From: Bacteroidales bacterium
GTDB taxonomy: Bacteria; Bacteroidota; Bacteroidia; Bacteroidales; UBA932
DNA: 40,616 nucleotides
NCBI GenBank assembly: GCA_024398095.1
Contig: JAKSJK010000014.1
Location: 1-40,616 of the forward strand
Direction of reading: 5' to 3'
Shown here: in pieces, positions 6,560-16,100 of the stretch
How the letters are laid out: each line of letters opens with the position of its first letter
How positions within the stretch are numbered: the stretch's first letter is position 1
Notes under the pieces: generated by a model
What the model was told of the DNA's origin: nothing
The model's database searches: none
The model's input: the letters and a program-made list of their open reading frames with translations, nothing else
Translations under genes and position numbers: made by a program

Positions 6560-8113
6560 TTATTTCGTAGCTGCCTCGATCTTCTTCATCAGAGCAAACA
6601 TGATGAAAGCAGCGATGAGGCACAGAGCGATGAGGATGCCCCAGTTAACCATGAGAGGAACCTTGTTCCAAAGCATGGATGGGATAGAGCTGAGGTAGTT
6701 GCCGATTGCAGTTGCTGCGAACCAGCAGCCCATCATCATACCCTTGTACTTAGGAGGAGCAACCTTTGACACGAAGGAAATACCCATTGGTGAGAGAAGG
6801 AGCTCTGCGAAGGTAAGGGTGAGGTAGGTTGAGATGAGCCAGCCCGGGCTGAGGATGCTCTGAGTCTGATCTGCAGAGAGATCCATCGGCGAAGTAAGGC
6901 CGAAGGATGCAAGTGTGATGATCACGAAGCCGAGAGCGGCCACGAGCATACCGAGAGCGATCTTCTTAGGCGCTGAAGGCTCCTTGCCCTTGTTTGCAAG
7001 CGCTCCGAAGAGAGCCATGGACACAGGAGTGAGGGCAACCACGAAGAATGGGTTGAACTGCTGGAAGTCAGAAGGCTGCGCATGAACCGGGTTAGGCATC
7101 ATTGCGAAGAGTGCGCCTGCACCTGCCCAGAGAGCGAGGGTGACGCCGGCATTGATGGCCTTGCCCTTCTTGCTATCAGACTGGAACGCTCCGAAGAGGG
7201 TGTAGACTGATGCAGCGATGAGTGCAAGTGACCAGATGTTGAATCCGATTCTCATGCCGCCACTGACGGTAAGGTTGGTGTACTTCTTGGCGAAGAAGGT
7301 AAGTGCGGAACCGTTCTGGTGGAAAGCCATCCAGAAGAAAATCACAACTGCGAACACAAGGAAGAGAGCCACAAGGCGGTCCTTGGTCTGCTTAGGAGTG
7401 AGTTCCTCAACAGGGGCTGCGGAAGCCTTCGCTTGGGTAGCGGTAACATCAGCATGCTTGAACCAGTTACGGCAGGCAAAGTAGATAGCGATAGAAAGCA
7501 CGAGTGACACGCAAGCCACACCGAAGCAGAGGCCATATGCGCCTGAGAGTGCATCGAGATAGGCCGGATCCTGGCAGGCAGCATCGTAGACAAAGCCCTT
7601 GGATGCGAGCATCACCTCGGTGATCTTCTTTGCCATCGCAGGAGCGAACATGGCGCCGATATTGATGGCCATGTAGAAAAGGCTGAAAGCAGAGTCGCGC
7701 TTTGCTGCATACTTAGGGTCGTCGTAGAGATTGCCCACGAGCACCTGGAGGTTGCCTTTGAAGAGACCGGTACCGATAGCGACGAGGGTAAGTCCTCCGA
7801 TCATCACGCACTTTGCCAGGACGCCGTTGCCTGCTGGGATTGCAAGGCCGAGATAGCCCAGGAACATCACTGCGATACCGAGGGTTACGCAACGGCCGTA
7901 GCCGATCTTGTCAGCGATGATACCGCCTACGAGCGGCATGAAATAGACACCGGCGAGGAAGATTGCGTAGACCTGACCGGCGATTGCTTCTGACCAGCCG
8001 AACTTAGCCTGCATGAGCAGGGTAAGGATGGCCAGCATGGTGTAATAGCCAAAGCGCTCGCCGGTATTGGCGAGGGCGAGGGCGAAAAGACCTTTTGGTT
8101 GACCTTTGAACAT
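6560..8113 (-). CDS. POT/PTR-family proton-dependent oligopeptide transporter
   Basis: A 517-aa inner-membrane transporter of the major facilitator superfamily. The N-terminal NTGERFGYYTMLAIL (16-30) holds the ExxERFGYY-type motif used for proton coupling and peptide binding in the POT family (here with the E-R-F-G-Y-Y core). The PLVGGIIADKIGYGR loop after the second helix is the MFS A-like motif. Twelve or more hydrophobic segments are visible, including an inserted pair in the middle (about 245-330) typical of bacterial POTs. Expected substrates are di- and tripeptides taken up with protons. It is the first gene of the leftward run to 1953, with a TAAATTTG element 41 bases before its ATG. 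Confidence 0.9.
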   Translation of the reverse strand: MFKGQPKGLFALALANTGERFGYYTMLAILTLLMQAKFGWSEAIAGQVYAIFLAGVYFMPLVGGIIADKIGYGRCVTLGIAVMFLGYLGLAIPAGNGVLAKCVMIGGLTLVAIGTGLFKGNLQVLVGNLYDDPKYAAKRDSAFSLFYMAINIGAMFAPAMAKKITEVMLASKGFVYDAACQDPAYLDALSGAYGLCFGVACVSLVLSIAIYFACRNWFKHADVTATQAKASAAPVEELTPKQTKDRLVALFLVFAVVIFFWMAFHQNGSALTFFAKKYTNLTVSGGMRIGFNIWSLALIAASVYTLFGAFQSDSKKGKAINAGVTLALWAGAGALFAMMPNPVHAQPSDFQQFNPFFVVALTPVSMALFGALANKGKEPSAPKKIALGMLVAALGFVIITLASFGLTSPMDLSADQTQSILSPGWLISTYLTLTFAELLLSPMGISFVSKVAPPKYKGMMMGCWFAATAIGNYLSSIPSMLWNKVPLMVNWGILIALCLIAAFIMFALMKKIEAATK

Positions 8114-8153
8114 ATTGATTAAGAATTAATTGTTTCGTTTTATCACCAATCGT

Positions 8154-8161
8154 CAAATTTA
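8154..8161 (-). promoter_or_regulatory. -7 element upstream of the POT transporter
   Basis: TAAATTTG on the minus strand matches the Bacteroidetes -7 consensus and leaves a leader of about 35-40 bases before ATG 8113. A good -33 element at the usual spacing is not evident. Confidence 0.45.
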
Positions 8162-8183
8162 AGAAAAAAGTTTGACAATCCGC

Positions 8184-9344
8184 CTATGCCCCGGCGCAGA
8201 TTCGCTTCAGGCCGCGGATCATGCGGTCGAGGGCTTCGGAGAAGATGGCGTGGGAGGTGGCTAGGTTGATGCGCATGTAGCGGGAATCGCCATACATGCC
8301 ACCCGCATTGATCCAGACCTTCTCGACCTCGGTGAGTTCCTTCTGGATTGTCTCGGTATCCACCGGAGCCTGTGAGCAATCCATCCATGCGAGGTAGGTA
8401 CCCTGCAGGTCGCAGACGGTCCAGCCAAGCTCGGACTTTACACGGTCGCGGAGCATCACATAGTTCTCCCAGACGTAGGCGTTCATCTGACGCAGCCACT
8501 CCTCCCCTTCCGGAGAATATGCCGCCTTGAGAGCCTCAACGCCAAACGGATTCACGTCGCAGACCTCGTTGTCGTTGACGGCACGGTCGATCTTGGCCAT
8601 CCACTCCGGCACAGGGCAGATGATGTTGGCAATCTGCAGGCCGGCGATATTAAAGTTCTTCGAAGGAGAATTGAAGGTCACGCAAGGAACGTCAGGACAG
8701 GCCATGGCAAACGGCACAAAGCTGTGTCCCAGCATCTCGATCTCGCAGTGGATCTCGTCGGAAATGATGCGGGTGCCTGTCTTCCGGCAGATCTCCCCTA
8801 CCTTGCGCAGTTCCTCCACGGTCCAGACACGGCCGCTCGGATTGTGAGGGTTGCAAAGCAGGAAAACCTTCACCTGAGGATCTGAGAGCTGCTTTTCCAT
8901 CTCCTCGAAATCTATCTCGAAGGTATCGCCCACACGCACCAGATGGTTCTCCACCAGCTGACATTTCGCATTGCGGATGCTGGTATAAAAATGATTGTAG
9001 GCCGAAGCGTGGATCGCCACCTTGTCCCCCGGCTGGGTAAAGGCCTTGAGCGTGGCCGCAATGGCAGGAATCACGCCCGGCACATAGAGAATGGAACTGC
9101 GCTCAATCTTCCAGCCGCGCCTCTTCCAGAACCAGTCGATGACAGTCTGATAGTAGTCCTCGGTGACCTTCGTGTAGCCGAAGACACCATGATCCAGACG
9201 CCTCTGCACGGCCTCAATGATGAACGGAGCCGCCTTGAAGTCCATGTCTGCCACCCAGAGAGGAATCACGCCCTCGGGAGCCTCGTCCCACTTGTAGCAG
9301 CCGCTGCCGCGACGGTCGGGAACTATGTCGAATTCGTATTTCAT
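8184..9344 (-). CDS. patB: MalY/PatB-family aminotransferase-like C-S lyase
   Basis: A 386-aa PLP enzyme of fold type I, MalY/PatB branch, usually acting as a cystathionine beta-lyase (cleaving cystathionine or cysteine to pyruvate, ammonia and a thiol). The N-terminal family signature is clear: DRRGSGCYKWD then IPLWVADMDF (about 10-38). The phosphate and cofactor contacts include NPHNPSGRVW (about 165-174) and SDEIHCE (about 194-200). The Schiff-base lysine is Lys229 in SPSKNFNIAGLQ. The C-terminal RYMRINLATSHA holds the substrate carboxylate-binding arginine. The length is normal. It lies one base after the DUF3737 gene and forms the end of the MATE-DUF3737-MalY operon. It is cytosolic. Confidence 0.9.
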   Translation of the reverse strand: MKYEFDIVPDRRGSGCYKWDEAPEGVIPLWVADMDFKAAPFIIEAVQRRLDHGVFGYTKVTEDYYQTVIDWFWKRRGWKIERSSILYVPGVIPAIAATLKAFTQPGDKVAIHASAYNHFYTSIRNAKCQLVENHLVRVGDTFEIDFEEMEKQLSDPQVKVFLLCNPHNPSGRVWTVEELRKVGEICRKTGTRIISDEIHCEIEMLGHSFVPFAMACPDVPCVTFNSPSKNFNIAGLQIANIICPVPEWMAKIDRAVNDNEVCDVNPFGVEALKAAYSPEGEEWLRQMNAYVWENYVMLRDRVKSELGWTVCDLQGTYLAWMDCSQAPVDTETIQKELTEVEKVWINAGGMYGDSRYMRINLATSHAIFSEALDRMIRGLKRICAGA

Positions 9345-9345
9345 A

Positions 9346-10182
9346 TTACAGAATCTTGCAGTCGCCGGGAGCCTTCATATTCCCGTCTATGATTATTTCG
9401 CCGTAGGAAGCGGCCTTGATGCATCCGGTACGCGGATTCTTGACCGATGGTATCTCGTTCACCACGGTGGCCTGAACATCGGAATATTCGAAGGCGAGGT
9501 CCGCGTCCGGCTCGAAGGTACAGTTCTCCAACACGAGGCCCTCTGCATAGCACAAAGGCTGGGTGCCGCCGATACGGCAGTTCACCAGACGCACATTCTT
9601 CGAGTGCCATGCGAGATATTCTCCGTTGATGAACGAATTATATACGGTCACGTTCTCCGCCTCCCAGAGCGCGTCCTTGCTCTGCAGGTCAGAGTCCCAG
9701 ATTTCTACATTCTTCGCATGCTGGAAGGAATAGTTTCCGAATATGCGCAGGTTGCGGGCCTTCACATCGTGGCACCACATGAAGATGTAATCGGCATTGT
9801 GAAACTCCACGTCGTCGATTTCAATGTTGCCGCAGCTCCAGAGAGTCTCCTTCGCGTCGCTGAACACATCCTTGTGGAGCCTGATGCCCTCGGACTCGCG
9901 GAACATCTTCGGAGCGTCCACCTGGCAGTTCTCCAGATCCGCACCGGTACTGTGCCAGAGCGAAGAGCGGGAACCCGGCAGGAAGAGTGAATCCCTGACC
10001 TTGAAATTGTCGCAGCACCAGAGCACATACTTGCCATCAAAGGTGCACTTGCGGCACTCAACGTCGCGGCATTCCTTTACAGAAGACTCGCCGGTGTGGA
10101 TGGTGACGTTCTCGAGATCGAGTCCGTCGATGTGGTAGAACGGACGCTCGCCGCCCACTTCTATGTCTTTATATTTTTCCAT
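9346..10182 (-). CDS. DUF3737 family right-handed beta-helix protein
   Basis: A 278-aa protein of the DUF3737 family. Almost the whole length is built of short repeats of about 20 residues with strand-turn patterns (for example LENVTIHTGESS, CRKCTFDGKYV, VRDSLFLPGSR, IDDVEFHNADYIF, ARNLRIFGNYSF, IWDSDLQSKDALW, VYNSFINGEYLAW, LVNCRIGGTQPL, LENCTFEPDAD), which predicts a right-handed parallel beta-helix. There is no signal peptide, so it should be cytosolic. The biochemical function of the family is unknown. It sits between a MATE exporter (four bases upstream) and a PLP lyase (one base downstream), a compact operon that suggests a role in small-molecule handling. Confidence 0.85.
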   Translation of the reverse strand: MEKYKDIEVGGERPFYHIDGLDLENVTIHTGESSVKECRDVECRKCTFDGKYVLWCCDNFKVRDSLFLPGSRSSLWHSTGADLENCQVDAPKMFRESEGIRLHKDVFSDAKETLWSCGNIEIDDVEFHNADYIFMWCHDVKARNLRIFGNYSFQHAKNVEIWDSDLQSKDALWEAENVTVYNSFINGEYLAWHSKNVRLVNCRIGGTQPLCYAEGLVLENCTFEPDADLAFEYSDVQATVVNEIPSVKNPRTGCIKAASYGEIIIDGNMKAPGDCKIL

Positions 10183-10186
10183 AGTA

Positions 10187-11575
10187 CTAAATATTTACAA
10201 GGTCTTTCCTCAACCAGCGCCGGCCGAGTATTCTCCAGAGGAAAATCAAGCCTCTGAAATTCAGTTCGACGCACATCGCGATCCAATAGCCTACAAGGCC
10301 GAAATAAGGCACCAGTATGAGTGCAAGGCCGATTCTGACCACCCACATGCTGGTAAAGTTATATATGCTCGGCACCAGCGTGTCCCCTGCACCGACGCAC
10401 GCGCCGTAGGCCACCATCGACACAGCGTAGAGAGTGTCTGCAAAGGCCTCGATCCTGAGGCAACGGGCGCCCAGAGCCACCACGTCGGGATCCTTCGAGA
10501 GGATTTCCATCATCTGTGGGGCGAATATATACATGAGTACGGCAAGCACAGTTACGAGGGCCGCACCCATGCCGGTGGCAATCAGGGCAAAGCGTCTGGC
10601 AAGATCCTTTCTGCGGGCTCCTATGCTCTGGCCGACCAGGGCCGTCGCCGATTCCTCCATGCCGTAGGCAGGCATGTAGCAAAAGCTTTCGGCAGTTATC
10701 GCAAATGCGTTGGCAGCGATGGAAACCATGCCCAGTGGAGCCACGATCACGGTACTGCATATGTGTGCACCGCGGATGATTATGTTCTGTAGCCACATCG
10801 GAGAGCTGATTCCGAGTGCGGTTTTGAGGGTTTCTTTCTTCGGAATGAAGCTGCCGCGATCCTGAAGCAGGTTGAGTTCCGGTGACTTCACGACAAGATG
10901 TCCCAGCATAGCCACTCCGGTGATCATCTCAGCCAGCGCGGTTCCGAGGGCAGCGCCACGCACGCCCATATCCATCCTGTAGATGAATACATAGTTGAAT
11001 ACCACGTCCATGACGCACATCAGCACTTCGAGTATCGCCGGAATCTTCATGTCGCCCGTGGCCTGCAGCATGGCAGCCGAGGTGAAGGACATCTGCATGA
11101 AGGGAATGAAGGCTGAGTAGATCAGGAAATAGCCCGTAGCGTCTGCACATATGGCTTCTTCGCCTCCCAGCCAGTGCGGCAGGGGCTGGGAAATCGCTAC
11201 ACCCAGCACGGACATGAATACGCTGAAAATCAGAACGCTGAAAAGGGCCTGACGTAGGACCGCACGGGCTTTGTCGTATTGTTCAGCCCCGACCAGATGA
11301 GCTACCTGCACGCTGAATCCGCTGCCTGTGGCCATGCAGAAGCCTCCGAAGATCCAGGTCGTAGTTGAAACCAGGCCGATGGACGCACTCGGGCCGGCAC
11401 CGAGATGGCCGACCATGGAGGCATCGATATATTGCATCATGATGGTACATACCTGCGCAAGAATGGCAGGCAGACTGAGTGTGAAGACCAGTCGCACCTG
11501 GTCCCATCCGCTAAGCTGCCCACCGGAGCGCAGACGCTCCAGCAATGATTCTTTTATGCCGCCGATTTTTCCCAT
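10187..11575 (-). CDS. MATE-family multidrug/metabolite exporter
   Basis: A 462-aa inner-membrane antiporter of the MATE family with two six-helix halves. The first helix reads VFTLSLPAILAQVCTIMMQY, followed by IDASMVGHLG, the conserved D..M.G.LG segment. The second half repeats the pattern with SPMWLQNIIIRGAHICSTVIV and MEESATALVGQSIGAR, and the first half has GSGFSVQVAHLVGAEQ. I start at ATG 11575 (MGKIGGIKES); the seven codons before it would need a TTG start. Substrate cannot be predicted. It leads an operon with DUF3737 and a MalY-type lyase. A TATCTTTG promoter lies 18 bases before ATG, inside a 27-base stretch shared almost exactly with the RHS gene promoter. Confidence 0.88.
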   Translation of the reverse strand: MGKIGGIKESLLERLRSGGQLSGWDQVRLVFTLSLPAILAQVCTIMMQYIDASMVGHLGAGPSASIGLVSTTTWIFGGFCMATGSGFSVQVAHLVGAEQYDKARAVLRQALFSVLIFSVFMSVLGVAISQPLPHWLGGEEAICADATGYFLIYSAFIPFMQMSFTSAAMLQATGDMKIPAILEVLMCVMDVVFNYVFIYRMDMGVRGAALGTALAEMITGVAMLGHLVVKSPELNLLQDRGSFIPKKETLKTALGISSPMWLQNIIIRGAHICSTVIVAPLGMVSIAANAFAITAESFCYMPAYGMEESATALVGQSIGARRKDLARRFALIATGMGAALVTVLAVLMYIFAPQMMEILSKDPDVVALGARCLRIEAFADTLYAVSMVAYGACVGAGDTLVPSIYNFTSMWVVRIGLALILVPYFGLVGYWIAMCVELNFRGLIFLWRILGRRWLRKDLVNI

Positions 11576-11593
11576 CTTCAGAATTACCGCGCG

Positions 11594-11622
11594 CAAAGAT
11601 AGCTATTTCGTCGGGAAATCAA
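11594..11622 (-). promoter_or_regulatory. Promoter of the MATE operon
   Basis: TATCTTTG (11601-11594) is the -7 element, with TTG (11622-11620) 18 bases upstream. Bases 11591-11617 match 20080-20106 at 26 of 27 positions, so the promoter of the RHS gene carries almost the same sequence. Confidence 0.65.
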
Positions 11623-11635
11623 TACATTGGATCTA

Positions 11636-11706
11636 CGCGCCCTGGCAGCGGCCTCGCTTCGCGAAGCATAGGAATATGCTCCGCTCGGCCATCTGCCAGA
11701 GGCGCG
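11636..11706. repeat. Branched foldback (REP-like) element
   Basis: Bases 11636-11648 pair with 11693-11706 (CGCGCC and CTGGCAG arms with one bulged A), and GGCC 11650-11653 pairs with GGCC 11687-11690. Inside are two small hairpins: the palindrome GCTTCGCGAAGC (11656-11667) and GCATA-GGAA-TATGC (11666-11679, mutually exclusive at its edge). The layout suggests a REP-like intergenic element rather than a simple terminator; no T-run follows on either strand. Confidence 0.55.
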
Positions 11707-11803
11707 ATTTAAGGTTCAGAGAGCTCCTCCTCATACCGCAAAGCAGGACCACAGTTATCTCGCGTGTAGAATAGGTAGCAGATAGGGCAATCACCTATGT
11801 CAA

Positions 11804-12256
11804 TTACATATCCCAGATCAAACATTTTTTCAGAATTGTCAAATACTGTTCTTTTGTCAGCCCCAGTTTTGCCATGTATCCATATTCTGTTTCCTCCAGG
11901 AGACATAGTCCCTTTCTTGAGAGTTTCTTTCTGCTGATGGTTCTCTTTATATTGGTCGAACTACTTGGAGAATAAATATGCTTAGCAAAATCAAAGGCAT
12001 TAGGATTATTTAAGAGGCATAGCAGATATTCATCAAGGCTGGCAAAGTCATCTTGATAGTAAGCGAAGAAATAGTCGCGAACAGTTGAAGCTGGGAAAAT
12101 TAAGACACCACTCTCCTGCTCAACAATAATATACCCTTCCGGATACCTATCGCTAACAGAATAATAGCTTATGAAATCACTATCATATAGTACACGGCAT
12201 GAGGTTAACAATACGGTCACAAGACAAAGAATCAAACTGAGTTTAATGGTTTTCAT
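11804..12256 (-). CDS. Hypothetical lipoprotein
   Basis: A 150-aa protein of unknown function. The N-terminus MKTIKLSLILCLVTVLLTSC is a canonical lipoprotein signal with Cys20. The mature part begins with RVLYDSDFISYYSVSDRYPE and ends in a basic helical region (KRTISRKKLSRKGLCLLEET, then LTKEQYLTILKKC). No conserved domain was recognised. The gene is AT-rich like the other accessory genes. It stands alone: a foldback repeat and the MATE promoter lie downstream and degraded sequence upstream. It might be a leftover partner or immunity gene of the RHS locus, but only location supports that. Confidence 0.65.
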   Translation of the reverse strand: MKTIKLSLILCLVTVLLTSCRVLYDSDFISYYSVSDRYPEGYIIVEQESGVLIFPASTVRDYFFAYYQDDFASLDEYLLCLLNNPNAFDFAKHIYSPSSSTNIKRTISRKKLSRKGLCLLEETEYGYMAKLGLTKEQYLTILKKCLIWDM

Positions 12257-12510
12257 GTTTCAATAATTCTCCCGACGTGGATAGTTTTGGATTCTTCTAA
12301 TTAGGGATTGTCGTTTAATGTTTTCATTTTGAGCGAAGCAGCGACTGGTCCCATCCGTTTTATGCGTCGGGCTCATCAAATTTACTTTTTTATATCTCAT
12401 TCTGGTCGTTTCGGCCGGATTTTTTCTGTTTCCATCATCATGGGCGTAGTTCTCCCGAGAATGCACTTTCGTGTGCACATTTTTCGTTTCAGGCAACCGC
12501 CAACTGCGCT
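12257..12510. other. Non-coding stretch, nothing clear
   Basis: Between the lipoprotein and the degraded coding remnants. Open frames here (for example one with composition rich in Lys, Arg, Asn and Thr on the minus strand) have no ribosome site or domain and look random. I see no RNA, promoter or repeat that I can defend. Confidence 0.4.
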
Positions 12511-12945
12511 CTATTCTCTATCCTGTCTGCCAGTTGCACCACGTTCGCAATGTGGATTCCGAAGAAGATATACAGGATTTCCGTCAGTTTCGTCCGGGCT
12601 TTGACTCTCTTCAAGTCTATTATCGATGGGATAGAAATATTCTTTGTAACCATTGATGGAGACCTCCACTTCCGTTAGTTGATAGAAACGTCGTGAGACT
12701 GTTAGCTCTCTACTATCCACTGCGATGTGCAAACTCGAATATGCTTGGGCAAAGGGAAAGATTTTGTTTTGTCATTGATATAGATATACTTCTTATCTGA
12801 AGAAAATGTTGCCCCAATATCTTCATATGCTATCGAATACTTCCTATGGACAAAGCAGTCCAACTGCGCAACATAGTATAATTCTGCCCTTACGGAGTGT
12901 CGGGTGTGATGATTTCATATGGAATAATCGCTTTGTTTACTAGTC
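12511..12945 (-). pseudogene. Degraded coding remnant spread over three frames
   Basis: Protein-like sequence continues across reading-frame changes on the minus strand. One frame reads AGLVNKAIIPYEIITPDTP and stops; the next reads YYVAQLDCFVHRKYSIAYED, then IGATFSSDKKYIYINDKTKS, then FPLPKHIRVCTSQWIVES and stops; overlapping it another frame reads VDSRELTVSRRFYQLTEVEV and SINGYKEYFYPIDNRLEE. Each piece has natural amino-acid composition, and joined they would give about 110-130 residues. A separate 54-codon frame starting ATG 12652 after GGAGG (MVTKNISIPSIIDLKRVKAR) is also possible. The family is not recognised. A frameshifted immunity or RHS-tip remnant is plausible because it lies just behind the RHS gene. 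Confidence 0.4.
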
Positions 12946-12948
12946 CTG

Positions 12949-13104
12949 CTATTTGGACCACCATTTATCCAAAAGCGTTCCGCACCCACAACCTGCCATA
13001 GCTGTAAGTGTTCTAAAATCTGGATTAAAGCATGCAGCAATCACGCAGGCGGTAAGCATAATAACAATGATAACAGTGTATACTATCTTCTTTTTCTTAC
13101 TCAT
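12949..13104 (-). CDS. 51-aa lipopeptide coupled to the RHS gene
   Basis: A 51-aa gene whose ATG (13104-13102) overlaps the RHS stop (13103-13101) as ATGA, which strongly suggests translational coupling. The N-terminus has four lysines (MSKKKK), a hydrophobic core (IVYTVIIVIMLTAC) and a lipobox LTAC with Cys20, so it should be inserted in or anchored to the membrane. The remaining 31 residues include a Cys/Gly cluster (AGCGCGT) and a Trp-Trp end (DKWWSK). Composition is AT-rich, matching the RHS C-terminal tail. The position is that of an immunity protein for a polymorphic toxin tip, although it is unusually short. The family is not recognised. Confidence 0.62.
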   Translation of the reverse strand: MSKKKKIVYTVIIVIMLTACVIAACFNPDFRTLTAMAGCGCGTLLDKWWSK

Positions 13105-16100
13105 CTTTGTTTAGATTCGTGGTACAAAAATAACATTTGATATTGGTCAAGTAAATCAGGGACATCACAGCAACTATCATTTTTTGTCTTTCCTGTCATT
13201 GTGCCTCCAGAATTGTTTTCTTCATTTGAGTCAAAAATAATCGGCAGAACAGTTGTTGACATACTTATGGCAGTAAAAATTGGATGTCCATTAATACAGG
13301 AAAGTATACCAACCATAAAGCCAGTAGCCCCTTCCAGTGGGGCAGAATCAATATTCATGATCTGTGCAACCGACTTAGCCAATCCGTTTGAAGGAGACAT
13401 GATTAGGTTAGAGGATTGGTCGTTTTCTGCGGGAGTTGAGAGTATGCCACTTATGACATAGGACGTTCCTAATCCAATGCTTCCTAACCCTTCTATGGCA
13501 AAAGGAACAAGCAAAGCAGAGGCAATCCCCCCACTCTCAAGATTTGCTCCAAGGCAAAATGAAAAAGTACAAACACCCCCCGCAATAGCTAATACCCCAG
13601 ATCCTACGGTATTCCAGTCTACCGTACCTGTTGGATCAACATTCATAATAGGAACATTATGGCAGTATCCATACGGACTCACGTCGTAGTATTTCTCGGC
13701 CATAGGGTCGGGCTGGAGGAAGCGGCCGAGGGCGGGATCGTAGAGGCGGGCCTCGAAGTCGTAGAGGTCGAGGGAGGAGGCACTCAGGAGCTCCTTTCCG
13801 CCGAAGCGCCACGGCTGGTCCTCGCGAGGTATCACAAGGATTATGTCCTCGCCCGGATCCAGAGGAATGTCTATGGCTCCGCCGATCGTGCCATCAAACG
13901 GATCGTCGGACATGAGGACCGGACGTCCCGGCTGGCGGGTGGAGCTCTGCTCGTTAGTGGCGAAGTTCAGTCCGAACGGGTAGTAGTTGTTAACCTGCAG
14001 GACCTCGCCGGTGGAGAGTGCCGCCACGCGGTTGTTGCCCAGGTGGTCCCTCAGGTAGAAGACGTAAGGTGTCCCTGAGGCCTCGCAGTCCATGTAGCCT
14101 CCGTCGAAGAGGATGTAGGACAGGCGTCCGTTCCTCCATACGTGGTTGCCTCGGTATTCGGTTACGATGCTGTCGCGAGGAGATGAGACGGAGGCCCTAG
14201 TCTTGATGCCAGACGCGAGGTAGCCGTATCCCACGCGTACGCTGTCGGCCAGGATGACCGACGGATGGTCTGTCACATCGTAGCAGACGGAGCCGACTCC
14301 GCGGTTGAGATCCCGGACGGTGTTTCCGTTGGCATCGTAGCCGTACTCGCATTCCTCGTGCGCCATGTCCCGGAAGCCCATCGCTTTACCCTGGGACGAG
14401 GTGGCGGAATCTTCCACGCTCACGAGCCTGTTGCCGTCGTAGGTGAGCTGCAGATTGTCAAGGAGGACACTGTTCCTTCCGGACATCGATCTTCGGGAAA
14501 CGGATGTCACGTTGCCCTGGATGTCGTAGGCGAACTCCGCGCTGTAATTGTCGCAGCACAGGGCGATGTTCTCGTTGAGGTACCTAGCCGCGGTCAGCCG
14601 GTCCAGCCCGTCGTACCCGAAGTCATAGATCCTCATCCAGCTGTCCCCGGAGGCCTTCCAGGTCATGGAGGAGATGTTTCCGTTGTAGCGCGGGACCGAT
14701 GAGGCAGCCCTGGCGGCATTGTAGTAGAGATGCTCCGTGAAGAGTCCCGAACTGATTGACGTAGGTTGCGAGCGCACATTGTAGCTGCGCTGTTCCGTCA
14801 GCGAGGCGGAGGTCCCGTGCGAGGTGGCGGACAGGCGCCCCAGTGCGTCGTAGGTGTTCGACTGGAGCTGCACATACGGAGCCCCGTTCAATGAGTGGGA
14901 AACAGTGAGCAGACGCTCCTGATTGTCGTAGGTGTACAGGAGGTCCTCGCTCACGGTGTCAGCGCCGCTGTGGTGGCGCTGTGTCAGATGCTTTTCCACC
15001 GGGCTGCCGAGGAAGTCGTAGGCGACGTCCTCCGTCTGCAGTCCGCCCTGCGGCCACGCGCTGCGACTGTGGATCATGCGTCCGCGGCGGTCGTACCACA
15101 TGCCCGTCCAGACGCCCTCCCCCGTGACATGGCCCTCCTCGATCAGGGCTGTCCAGGATCCCGTCTGCAGACCGGTCGGAGCGGGATTGACGCTGCTGTC
15201 CTGTGCGGCGTCGGAAGGCAGGCCGGTCGCAGGGCCGTTCATGAAGCCATAGCTGTCATAGTAGCTTAGCGAGAGAATCTGAGCATCCTCCAGCAGCAGG
15301 GTGTCTCCCTCGAAGCCATAACCTCCGAACTGTCCGTTCGCACCGACATGGCGCACAAACGGAATCCCCTCGCACATCTGCCCGGCCGACAGTGTCCTGC
15401 GCACGCTCAGCCTCACGCACTCCCTGCCGTGGATGTCGTACAGATGGCAGACCGCGCGGCCTTCCTGCCGGCGGTTGCCGTCCTGCTCGAAGACAATCCT
15501 GTCCGCACCGTCATACACGGAGTGGCGCCACTGCGCACCCGGGAGTTTCTTCATGCACTGGCGGCCGCGGCCGTCGTAGCGGTAGAGATAGGCGTAGCGG
15601 TCGATGTCAGCCTGGGTGGCCTGGGACTGCGTCAGTTTCTCGGACAGGGCCGGAGGCAGCACGGCCACGAGACGGTCCATGCCGTCATAGATATAATAGG
15701 TGTCGTGCAGGCGTATGTTTCCGGAGCCGTCCGCCAGAATCTTGCGGGCGAGCAGCTTCCTGCCGAGCCGGTCGGTGAACTCATAGGCTGTGTTTCCGTC
15801 CTCGTCCTCCGTCATCACGACCGAGAGGCTGCCAGAGGCAAAGACCCCGGAGCTGGTGAGTGTGCAGCCACTCCCGTCAAAGGACACCGACAGATCCAGA
15901 CATGACAGTTCCGGTTCCGTAGTCTCGTTGGTGAGATAGGATGTCCTCACGGACTTGCCGTGCGAATGCCAGTCCTCTCCCGGTCCACAGGTCCCGAGGA
16001 CCCTGTCCAGCGGGGACTGCTCGTAAGTGGTGACGGAATACGGGGACGCGTCGCCGTTGGACTGCACCGACCAGCTGCGCAGCTGTGTCGCGCCTGAATG

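Noticed and set aside
11576-11596. Longer TTG start of the MATE gene
   Set aside because: The extra codons overlap the leader right after the TATCTTTG promoter; ATG 11575 is the natural start. Similar TTG extensions of corA, recR, ClC and the acyltransferase were rejected for the same reason.
11709-11906. 65-codon minus-strand frame overlapping the lipoprotein
   Set aside because: It lies out of frame across the lipoprotein 3' end, and has no domain or ribosome site; it looks like a shadow.
12260-12496. 78-codon minus-strand frame
   Set aside because: Composition is polar and unstructured, without a start site or family; treated as non-coding.
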